A DNA stretch of 64,000 nt from Acanthococcus lagerstroemiae (taxonomy: Eukaryota; Arthropoda; Insecta; Hemiptera; Eriococcidae): positions 58,775,535 through 58,839,534 of the forward strand of contig CM063111.1 of the NCBI GenBank assembly GCA_031841125.1, in the 5' to 3' direction. Shown here piece by piece: positions 44,064-56,000 of the stretch. The stretch's first letter is position 1. The number at the start of each line of letters is the position of its first letter. Both the position numbers and the translations under genes were made by a program. The notes beneath the pieces were generated by a model, which was not told where the DNA came from, did not search any database, and worked only from the letters and a program-made list of their open reading frames with translations.

Positions 44064-47000
44064 ATGATAAATAATAATTTCTTTCTTACAATGTTGTGGA
44101 TAATCTATAGTCATATATTTTTGCAACTCTCTTCTCTAGCGCTAAGTGAAGAGAGGAACTGGTGGAAACACGCAATAATTTATGAATTATTGGTTCCGTC
44201 TTACCAAGATAGCGACGGCGATGGCTTTGGAGACTTCAAAGGTAAATTATATAATTCAATTTTAATTCTATTGGCAGGATTTTACATAGTTACTAATAAT
44301 AATATTGAAGAACAACCAGCTGGCGTACATATTAAGTATAGCTAAACCTCCCTTAAGATACACCTCCCAATAGCAGACACCTCTGAACAGCAAACGGAAA
44401 CTCGTGAATTGAGACAATTTTATTTTTTTATGAAAAAGCTTCTGAATACCGGGACACTCTAACTAGCGGATGCTTTTGCCTCAGTTTTTCGTAGAATTGG
44501 ATCAATTTTCGATGTACATCGGTACATAACGAGTAAAAATTTCGTAACTTTTGAATCAAATCGTTACAAGCAGAAATTAGTTGCCGATTGCTTTGGTTTT
44601 TTTGCAATATTTGGTTGACACGTACAAATTATAAATTCGTGATTTCATTTATGTGCATATGTGTTTCTTGGGCGTTGGCAGATTGATCTTGTAGGACCTG
44701 GTGTTGAGGTCACCTGCTTGGAACTTCTCCATATCGGTGGTCCTAACCCCTGGCTCAGATTCGCTGGCCGGTTGGATAGCACTCTGAGCGATAATTCGCC
44801 GACAGCTCCCAACCCACCCTAAGTAAGATTTGTTTTTCAACTAAAAAAAGAAATAGAAAAAACTAGTCAGGTTGCAAAAGAAAGTTATCCACAATTGTTC
44901 TGAAATGTCGTTTGTTCTCCCCAACTTCCAGCTCCTAACCCACCCCAATTAAGATTTGGGTTTTCAACTGAAAAAAGAAACAGAAAAAAATAGTCACTTC
45001 TAGCGCATATGTCTGCAAATCTACTACATATTGAATTTCGAATCAATATGTATCAACTGCAACTGGTAGAAGAGTAGACTTAGGACCCGTGGGCATGCAA
45101 AAAAGAGGGGAAAGTAGGTATTAGGTAATACAGAAGTACGTATGAAGCAAGCTATTTGAAGTTCAACTTATTCTGTATGCATCATAAGCTTGAATAAGGT
45201 ACTATTATACTGATCATGTTTCATCACGGTTCAGGAATCGATAGTAGGTTGGATCACCTCGTGGATATCGGAATGGATGCAGTTTGGTTCACCCCTTGCT
45301 ATTCGTCCCCAATGGTGGATATGGGTTACGATATATCAAACTATACCAATATCAATCCCATGTTTGGAACACTAAACCAGTTTGATGATTTAGTAAATAA
45401 AATGAAACGTAAAGGTTCGTATATTGAATAATATTATTCAAAAACCAGTGACGTACTGAATGGAGGAGGATGGAGATGTTGGTGACTTTTCACGCCACCT
45501 CCTCATATCCCTATTTGCGTCCATAACCCAGGGCGTTTAGTTTCTTTGCCTCAGTGTATATTGAACTAAAATAAATTATAAATATCTACAGGACTGAAAG
45601 TTCTATTAGACTTTGTAGTCAATCACAGCAGTGACAAACATCCATGGTTTGAAAAATCAATTAACCGAGTAGACCCCTACACAGATTATTATCTATGGGT
45701 CGATCCGAAAGGTTATGATGCAGATGGGACTCCTATACCTCCGAATAACTGGGTCAGTAATGAACGCGATCTTTTTTCTTTTTCACATATTAGTTACGTT
45801 CAACATCCCACCTGGGATAGCATGGAATTTAAAAAAAAACTATTATATATCTTTGAAAACCCTTCCCTCTTCCCCGCCATAATTTTGTCACGTAATATGG
45901 AAGGATAATAAAGTATGTAATAGCAATCGTACTCATTTAGAAAAGCAGAATGACGCCAGCATCGTCAGCATGGAGGTGGAACTCGAAACGGCGTCAATTT
46001 TACTTCGCCAATTTTCTGGAGCAACAGCCGGAACTTAATTTTAGAAATGATCGAGTACAACGAGAGGTCAAAGTAAGTTAACGAATGGGTCGTTTGTCTA
46101 ATTTGACAGTAATTTTACCTTTGTGTTTGATTTTTTATTAATTTCTAATTACTTCGTGCTCTAAAATTTCACAATACCCGAATTTTTTTTTCGTCGATGA
46201 CTAAATTTTAAAATGCCCCAGTCAGAATTCATTTAAGGAGATCAAATTAATTTCTTAAAGAAATCTCTGTTCTACTTCGGAAAAAAATAAAATCCTAAAA
46301 TTTGAGGGTCAGAAAAACTGGTTCGAGTGGGAAGGGTGTTTCTCATTAGTGTAAAATTTCCGGGCTCTGACTAAAATACGTATGGCGTGAATATGCAATC
46401 AGTCGAGCAAGTAAGCAACGAAAGTGGTAGAGCAACTCATTCTAAGGTGGTACACGAAGTTTCCACTCGTTAACATAAGAGTCTTCGTTTTACCAGTTTT
46501 ATTACAGCAATTTAATGCAAACATGTTTGGTGTACCCACGTTACTTTTTTTTGAAATGTACGAAAAATTCGGAAAAACGTATTGATAGAATTTCTTTTGT
46601 CAGTTACACCTATTGGCCTTCTTCAAAATGCAAACATTGTCCCTTTGTATCAATACACACCAGCAATCGGGCACGCTATTTTCGAGACGTTTTCTCGAAT
46701 TTAGCGGATGGGAGTTATCTGAAAAAGTTGTCGTCAGATCAGGGCTGTAGGGTGGGTGCGACATGATCTGGACATCCTGCGACTTCTGGCTGTTCCCTGG
46801 CCTGGAAACGAATTTGCGCGTTCAGCGCTTCGAAATGAACGACGAAGTCTGGCGTAACGTTGACAACTTTTTGAGACAACTCCCGCCCGCTGAATTTGAG
46901 AAAACGTCTAAAAAATAGCGTGCCCGATTGCTGGTGTGTATTGATACAAAGGGACAATGTTTGCATTTTGAAGAAGGCCAATAGGTGTAACTGACAAAAG

Positions 47001-50000
47001 AAATTGTATCAATAAACGTTTTGACGACGATTTCTTTTGTATTTTTCAAAAAAAAAGTGACAGGGGTATACTTAACATGTTTCCATTAAATTACTATAAA
47101 TTGGTAATCGAGACAGATAGCAAGTTGAAACTTCATACTGTAATGACGACACACTTCGTCGTCCTCAAAATTCTCGATTTGCAAACGAACTGTCCGAATG
47201 CCTCCGCAGGTAGAACGCGCGGTCTAACTAACATTCACCCTCGCGAACGTGTATCGACTTCATCCCTCCCGTTCTCCGCTTCCTTCCGAAACCGATTCTA
47301 AAACGTCCGGAGATGCGATGCTCGCACGACCGGCCATCTATTGTCCCTCGGCCATTCGCCCCGGTATTCATGCTGTCTTTTCGGTCTCTCTCTCCCGATA
47401 TCGGCGAATTCGGTCTTCGAGCCGCAGCCACATTCTTAAGCGTTCCGCTTTCTATCCAATCCTCCAGATCCTGCGACCCGAAAAGACGCCGTGCCTCCCA
47501 ATATAATCTCTGTTTCCACCCTCATTCGACACACTCGTCCGAGATTCGGTTGGCGACTCTCTCGCTGAACCGTCAATTCGCGTCTCGCTTTCGTAACGCT
47601 GGCTAAGTTCGTGCTTCTTCTCGCCGTTCCTGTGGATTTCTCTTGCCACCTCGTCCAGCCTAAAAATCCTACCGTCTAGCCTAAGACTTTTTTCTTCCCC
47701 AGCTTAAACTCTGTTACTCCGTAAAATCTTCTCGCTCTCGCCAGCCTACTAATCGCCCCCCGGTCGTTGCGCCGCTGGGTCTTCTTTCCGCCTAAAAACT
47801 TCTAATCAAGGCCTACACTTCTTCTTAGCTCTATGCGTACCTGTTCGGTATCCAGTAGGTTGCAAAGAGCTAAGTCGATAGTCGATCCGGCTTTACTTGC
47901 TACTGCATAAGTAGCAAGTACACCCGTTGTGCTTTTTCCTGCTTCCGCCTAAAACTCAAGGGCCTACACTTCTTCTTAGCTCTATGCGTACCTGTTCGGT
48001 ATCCAGTAGGTTGCAAAGAGCTAAGTCGATAGTCGATCCGGCTTTACTTACTACCGCATAAGTAGCAAGTACACCCGTTGCGCTTTTACCTGCCTTCCGC
48101 CAAAAAAACCCCAGGCCTACACTTCGGCTTAACTCTATGCGTACCTGTTCGGTATCCAGTAGGTTGCAAAGAGCTAAGTCGATAGTCGATCCGGCTTTAC
48201 TTGCTACTGCATAAGTAGCAAGTACACCCGTGGCCCCCTTCTGAACCCTTCTCGACCTCCCTTTCCCTCGGTTAAGCTGCTCCGCTTCACACCTCCTTTT
48301 TCCCTCACTAGGCACCCCTTAGTCGGAGCTACGAACCAGTGAACTAGTTAGGCCGCACGGTCACCCGAACCTGTACCGCCGCCGCAAGCATCGCGTACCG
48401 CCGCGCCGCCGTCCCGCCGCATTAACACTTACTTCACGTCAATTTCTCGCACCTAAAAACGTTTTGCGTAATCGTAGGCACCGCCGCGCCTTACAGTGTA
48501 ACTAACGTAGTAATCGAAACATTCTTGTATATACTTATTTACCCCCCTCTTATCTCTCTGTGCATAGTATGAACCTCGTCCGAAATTCCCCACCGTTGTT
48601 TTTCGTTTCTTGCTAATTGCGTTCGTGTAAATTTGAATTTATTAATACATTTAATCATCCCGCAGTTTGTGTCTTTCTGTGCCGCGAATCCGTCTAATTG
48701 TGCCGTCCCCGAACTTCAAACAACATGTCAACTCGCGACGAGGCACGGTCCTCGGCCAGTTACGAGGCGTTCCGGTCCCTCCGGAACCGCCGGGTCCCGT
48801 TATCCACCGGCCGAATTGCCTCCTCCGCGGGCCAACCGGGCCGGAGAGCTCAGTTTTCACGACAATACCTATAATACCTTAGAATGAGTTGCTTCATCAT
48901 CTCCCTTACTCACTTGCTCGATTGGTTGCATACCTACGCTATGCGAATTTGAGTCTGAGTACTTTTCGGACAACCTTTGTATACCGAATTTCTCCCACTT
49001 AACCTCCAGGAAACATTTATTTTTAGGATATATTGAAATTTTGGTTAGACCGAGGAATCCACGGATTGCGACTAGACGCGCCACCTTTCTATGTCGAGGA
49101 TATTCTACTTAGAGATGAACCGATATTGGAGTCGAGTAAACATAAATCTGCATCTGAATTAACTTACTTCGATTTGAAGCATATATACACTCTATCGCAA
49201 CCAGAATCCTATCAATTAATGCGCGATTTTCGCGAGCTCATTGACAAGGTCAATTATGAAAAAGGCGGTCCTCAGAGGTATATTTATATTATTGCTATTA
49301 CTCTCTTGTACAAAGTTAAATCCGTCACTTATATGACATACAGGCCGCATAAATTCCCATGCAAAATTTGGACTATCCTCCTCTCACCCTGCATCAGCAT
49401 TTGCTAATTATGGTCAAATTGCTATCACGAGTTCGGTGACCATCGAAACCTATACATACTCGTAAAACGCCTTTCATATTTTTATTATATAAAATTTGAC
49501 CGCTTCCCTCGTACCGAGTTTCATAATTTGACAACTTATAGTCAAACCTATATTAAAATTGAATTCTGTGACCTTGAAATTCTCTCAACCAATATCTCGA
49601 CTTGGGGATTTCTACTAATACGCATGCTGCTGAAAACTCTATCAGTAAAGTCATTTTGACATTTTTATGTCTTTATTTTAGAGCGTGACGAAAAGAGCGT
49701 TTCGGAAATAATCTCTCTATCTCTCTATGTACTAAAAAATAAAATCCGCCGTCTCCACCACCGCCGCCTCCGCCGCCTCCGCCGCCTCAATAACGCACTG
49801 CGGGTTGCCTACCTAAAAATCAGAAAAATTGCAGGGGCAGATCATCTACTTCCAAGGACATAATCTGTTCTAACATAAAAGATCTCCAAGTTTCAAGACA
49901 TAACCGGCATAATAAAACATAAAATGACATAATTACCCATAATCTTCAAGATCACAAGTCGCTGCAGGTTGCCTACCCTGCCCCTTAATTGCTCAATTTT

Positions 50001-53000
50001 CCAGGGGTAGCTTTTTTTTTTTTTTTTTTTTTAAACCCGACGGGGCGGCCAATCCCGGGACTTACCCCGGGTGGCTCCGTGTATTACATATAGGTAATAA
50101 CACATTAGGTTCCTACTTGAGTGTTACGTACAGCGTTTGTTTTAACGGTGGGGTCCCCTGCTTTGCCCGGCTTTTACCCTAAGGTTTATCACCGGGTGTC
50201 ACAGGAGACCCCTCACACTCCACGGCATCACTCTTTTATGGCCAAACCGGACCTCCCCTTATGGGGGAGGCGGGCCGTACATACTTCTCTCTATACATAT
50301 ACTAAAATTGCCACGTTGGGGGCTGCGCCCCGTTCGTGCCCTGCCTCTCGTACTGGAGGAGATGGAGATAGTCTCGACACCCGACTTACTATGGTCTCAC
50401 CTACAGGGGACGCAACCCGCCGCCCGTGATTGGCGGCAGTTTGGTGTTTCTTCTCCTCCTTTGGCGACGGTGGGGGGCGACCTCTTCTGGCCTCTTCGGG
50501 TTTGCCCCCACCCTCTTCCGGGTTCTTCGACCTCATCCGGTCCGGTCTGTGTCACCTGCGGGGAATGCGGGGTTTTCAAGAATCCATAAACTCTTGACTA
50601 CACCCCGCATGTACCGCAGGTGCTCACGGCTGGTCCTTGTCCATATGTCCGGCCTTCCGTCAGCCCACCGGATACACTCTCGAAAGACATGTCGAGGTGT
50701 CTCCGGGCCAGCACCGCAGGGGCACTGGTCGCTGTCCCGGCGGTTTCGGCGGTGCAGGTAGGATGCGAAGCACCCATGGCCTGAAACCGCCTGCGCCAGG
50801 AAGAAGTCCATGCACTTCATTTCGTTGTCTTCCTGCTGCTGTATCCTGGCGCGTACGTCTGGGAACAGCACCTGTGTCCACTGCGCCACCGTCGTGTTGA
50901 CCCACCATCGACGGTTCCACTCGTCGATGGTCGCCTGGTGGAGCTGACTTGGCCACTCGCTGAAGGAGGGATCAACGCGCGGGAGATGCCGCCAGTTGTC
51001 GACCCTGAACCCACTCTTGACCAAGTACTTAACTGATCTTTCGTGGATCAGCAGGTCCAGGGGGGGCATCGCGTTGATCACGGCCGCCCCTTCCGTGCTG
51101 ACGGTACGGTACAGCCGGCTGCAGATGATGTCGCTTCGTCGCTTGATCTTATTTAACTCTGCTTGATACCGCAGCTCGTGCACTCGGTGGTAGTACAACG
51201 AGCTGCAGTAGAAGTATCTGCTGAAAATGCAGCCGGCGACCATTACCCTTCGGGCCTCGTTACTGTACCCGAAGGTACGTTGACACAGTTGCGTCAGCAC
51301 GGGTAGTATCTTCTCGCATTGTTCACGAATGTATCGTAAATGGGCAGCCAATTTCCCCCGGCATCAAGCATCACGCCGAGGTACTTCAATTCCCTCCTCA
51401 TGGGAATCATGGCGCCTTTGTATACAACTTCCGTTGGGGTCCCCGCACCTAGGAGGTTCGTCGCCGTGGTTGGGACATCTCGAAACAGGAGCACCTCCGT
51501 TTTGGCTGTGTTCAGCTCCAGGCCGGTGTCGGCCAGCAGTGCCTCTACGTGTTCTATGGCTTTGGTGATCTTCAGGCTGACCGACGGCCCGGAGCTGCCG
51601 CCGACCACCAGCAGTGTGTCGTCTGCGTAACACACTGCTTCTCCCGGTAGTCGGCGGATCACGGAGTTGTATAATAGGTTCCACAGGGTCGGGCCCAAGC
51701 ACCGAACCCTGTGGACAGCCCCGTTCGAGATGTCGGGCGATCCCTGCATACTGAACCTCCCTAGCGGCAAAATAACTCCGCACGCTTTCGGTACAGGTAC
51801 CCGGGCGCACCGGACGCAGCGACCGCTCTCAGGATCCCCGGCCAGGGGGCGTGATCGAATGCCCCCTTGATGTCCAGGGACACAGCGGCCGTAAAGCTGT
51901 TCTGCGCCCGTGATCTTAAGATGATTCCCATCGCAGTCCGGACAGCATGCTCTGTGCTGCGATGCTTCCTGAATCCGAACTGCCGCGAGTGGATGATTCC
52001 TTCTTCTTCAGTGTGCTGGGTCAGTCTCGCATTCAGGACCTTCTCCAGAAGTTTTCCGCAGTTGCTCAATAACGTTATCGGCCTGTACCCCTCCGGGTGC
52101 TGCCGTCTTTCCCAGGCTTGGGAATGAAGATTACCTCACCGCCCTGCCACGCTATTGGGAAGTGCCCGCCGGCGAGACAGGCGGTGAAAAGCCTTGGCAG
52201 CACGCGCGGGTGCCATTGGTGTAGCACCTTGAGCGTTTTATAGTTGATCCCGTCGGGGCCAGGCGCCTTGCGGTTCTTTGACTTCTTCAGGAGGGCCCTG
52301 ACTTCCCCAGCAGTCACCTTGGGGGCCGGACCTTCGCGGATCGCTGGAGCTGGATCGTCGTCACTATTTCCACCTCCAAATGCGGGGAACTTGGTCTCCA
52401 ACAGCAGTGCGGCGTTCTCAGCAGGGGTACTGCATAGACCGCCGTCTGGTCGTCTTAGCAAAGGGATGCCGTCTCCTCTGGGGTTCTTCAGGGTCTGGTA
52501 GGGTCTACCCAGGCATCCCTCTGACTGCAGAACCTCCTCCAGGCTTCCATCTTTGCTCTGCCCATCCTGAGGCGGTATTCTCTTGTGATTTCATCTTTGG
52601 CCGCCTTCAGATGAGCCGGGCACTGGATCGGGTTCTGCGCTCAGCCGACGACGCGTCTTCTTCAATATATCCTTTAGTCGGCTGAGCTCGGCGGTCCACC
52701 ATCGTAGTCCCCTGCTCGGTTTCTGAAATTTTTTGGCTGCTTCCATGCAGCTCTTCAGCTGCTCCGTTAGCTGCCGCACATACTGTTCGATATCATCGGC
52801 CCCGTCACAGCACCGATGGGTTCGATGCGCGATCCGCGGAGTGCGGCGCACAGTTTTTCTGGATCGGTTGTGCACTTCTTTTCCTCCAGACTAAAGACCC
52901 CCCACACGTCGAATGCGATGTACGCGTGGTCTGACAGGTGTCTCTGCGTCAAGTACTTCAAAGTCCCGCACTACCGCTCCCCGGGCGGCTACATAGTCGT

Positions 53001-56000
53001 TGACTCCGGAGAGCTCCCCTCTCCGCCAGGTGTGGTCGGCGGAGTTCTTTAGGAGCAGCCGGTTCTCTGCAAGGAAGTCTTCGAACTGGCTGCCCCGCTG
53101 GTTTGTCACGCACCCTGGAACCAAGACAGTGCGGCAGTTAAAGTCGCCTGCGACCACTGTTGGCCCGTTGTGCGCGACGAGGAGCTCCGTAGCTGCCGTC
53201 AGGTTTGGATTGATGTCTTCGTTCGGGGAGCAGTACATTCCGAGTATTGCTGTGCCCGCAATCTGGACAAGGACTAGGTCTTGCCTACTTGTATCGACGG
53301 GGTGGTGCGTCAGTTCGCGGTGGACTAAAACGGCTGTCCGCCTGCTGCTGTGCACCATCCACCCGTCGGCCGTGAGTCGACCGGATGGGGGAATGTACGG
53401 CTCTGTGATTACCACGACATTAGCACCCCATACCCCAGCATTGTGGAGTATGAGGTCCGTTGCACGTCTGTCATGGTTCACATTGCCGTACAGAACCCGG
53501 ATCTTAGCCGTCGCCATTCTTCGCTGCTAACGCCTCGTCCACATCCATCCCGGTGTGGTCATTGTTTTTTTCAGGCATTGCAGTTGTCGTTGTCTTCTTC
53601 GTTCCAGGGGTAGCCTACCCTCAGGAAGGGGTTTATGGTTGAGAAGGGAGCTCCTGTAGGGGGAGGAGGGCCCTATGGGGGCAGGGCTGTGGGCGGAGAT
53701 GAAGGCCCTGGGTGGGGCGGGAGTAAGTGGACCTAGTGGAGGAGAAAGTCCTTGGTGAGAGAGGGGACCTTGGAGAGAAATCTCCGTGGTGCGGAAGGGC
53801 TGGTGACGGGGTGGGGTCTTGAGGGCGGGGGTGGTCATGGTTGTGAGAGCTCCTGGGTGGATGGTAAGTTATCTTCAAGGGGGTTGGAAGGCCATAGCGA
53901 GGGCAGGGCCTCTGAAGGGTGATGAAGCCCGGGGGGTAGTGGTGGGTGAGAGGTCTTCGTGGTGGAGGAAGTCCTTGGTGGGAGAGGGTGGCCATTGAGG
54001 AAGGAGGAGGTAGTGGTGGGTGACGATCCTAGGTGGACAGTAAAATTTTGGTAGATAAAGGCCCGGGGTCGTAAGAAGTACTCATGGTAGAGAAGGGAGC
54101 TCCTAAAGGGCGGGAAAACCACGTAGAGTTTTGACTTTTGTTTCAGACTAAATTTCCCTCCTGTGTTATTCTTCAAAAATGTTGATATTTCGGATATGTT
54201 TTTTTATGGAGGAAAGTAAGGGATATTCGAACTTTTTTGATGGGAGTTGTTAAAAGGCGTTTCTGTATAACATATTGGTAGTATTGGGCCGACAGTGAGG
54301 GGATTCTGTATTTCGGCAGGGCAATCAAAATGATGAATGCCGTGCCGAAGATGTCAAAAGACAATAGCGAACAAAAAGTGTTCCGCCGTCGATTAGTAGA
54401 TTTCAAAACAAAAAATTATATGGAGAGTTGACTAAGGTATTCTAAATTATTAATTACATGTAGGTAATTATTTTTGGATGATGAACGTCTATCGTTGCAT
54501 AAAGATGACCATGCCAAAAGACACTTTTTTTAATTCCTTATTTTAGACAATAATACGCGAATGCACGAGTTTCGTCACAAAAAATCGGGATTTGATATGC
54601 CGACCGTATTGCTCTGATATAAGAATATACAATGTGACCATATTTGTGACGAAAAATTATTGAAATTCCTCTTTTGTGATTGGTTGAAAAAGAGCAATGC
54701 CGATGGACAAAAAATCGAGGGACAATTTTCAAAACTGGACATACTGACTCCCTCCTGTGAAGATGCGATTTCAATGTTACCTGGTGATTCCTTCATCCAT
54801 TTAAAGTAGCACTACGTGGTCAGTTTGTTCCAAAATACAGCTTGAAAATTTAGAAAAAATTAAAAAACTGAAAATTGTTCTGGGGACAGCCATGCCGACG
54901 GACATTTTAGCATATTTAGTCCAATTTGTGCCCATTAAAAGTAGGTCAAATTTTTATCCGAAAGCTTGAAAAAGTAGAATTGAGTCGTATCTATCAACGA
55001 AAAAAAATAAAATAAAAAAATTGGCCGTATCATTAATATAGCTTGTGAGATAAAACTGATGGGGACTGAAATATCAACATTTTCGACGAATAACCCTCCT
55101 ACATTCACCAGGACCAAAGCCTGTAAATTAAACAATAGAACATTTGCTATCGAATTCAGCTTGTGACATTGGAAAATAAGTCTTTTGCTTTCAACTTTTA
55201 TAATTTAATCAAATGTTCAACTTTCTCAAATTTTAGGCTCTAAGTCAAATAGAGAATCTAGCAAAAACAGAATAGTCATTGAAATTGGAAATTCAACGTT
55301 TGTTACCGACTCTCCGATTTTCGAAATATCTTCCACATTTCAGCATTGTTTCAAACTTTCAGATAACCTTCGATACTCAGCTTGAAACCTTCGGCTTTTG
55401 ACTGACTAGTCTCTGACAGGCGAGTCTAGGGTACTCCATTTTCAGAAACCAAATTTGACTTTCAGTTTGGGGAGGTGGAAAAGAAAAATTTATCGACAAA
55501 TATGTTTTGAAAACTAGAAATTCGCCGACAAAATAAAAAAAAAAATTAGACATTTGCCAATTTTTTAGTCAAAATATTTTTCAGTTGAGAAAAAAAAACA
55601 AAAAAACAAACAAACAAACAGACAAACAAACAAACAAACAAACATGCATACATTCATTAAAAATGAAAAATTCGAATTAACAGATTCAGAATTTGCCAAC
55701 TGCCAAATTATTGGGGGGGGGGGTCAGCCCTATGGTTTCGCCCCTGCTTACATCTTAGATCCACCTTTGAAGAAGGGGCTAACGATATGGGCCTCTTCCC
55801 TAATCAATTCCACGTATATTTAGTGATTGATAGAATATAGAAGGTATCGATGTGTTTTGTAACGTATCTTTGTATCTAATATGAACGTGCTTCGGTTTAG
55901 AATTTTGCTATCAGAAGTAGTGGATGCTAATCCAAAAGTTATAATAGCTTATGCCGGTAACGCGAGCCATCCGCAAGCGCATGTGCCGTTGAATTTTGTG

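Larger units (their letters stand above)
46374..48981. mobile_element. Foldback element of intron 4, copy B, split by a solo LTR
   Basis: Counterpart of 28034-28936. Its left tip (about 88 bases) is deleted relative to copy A. The inner hairpin arms (46584-46740 against 46870-47035) remain. The solo LTR lies at 47139-48864, just outside the inner arms and before the outer right arm. Confidence 0.6.
50013..53604 (-). mobile_element. R1-like non-LTR retrotransposon, only in unit B
   Basis: On the minus strand it has the tail of ORF1, a nearly whole ORF2, a 3' UTR and a poly-A tail (the T run at 50013-50032). TTCCAGGGGTAGC flanks both ends (50000-50012 and about 53605-53617). The empty site is visible in unit A at 30051-30063. 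Insertion therefore followed the duplication. It is 5'-truncated within ORF1. Confidence 0.85.

Noticed and set aside
47811..48236. CRISPR-like array of repeats
   Set aside because: The units are contiguous 151-bp tandem repeats without unique spacers, in a eukaryotic LTR.
47956..48315. 119-codon minus-strand ORF
   Set aside because: It is the translation of two 151-bp tandem repeats in the solo LTR, with the same peptide twice.
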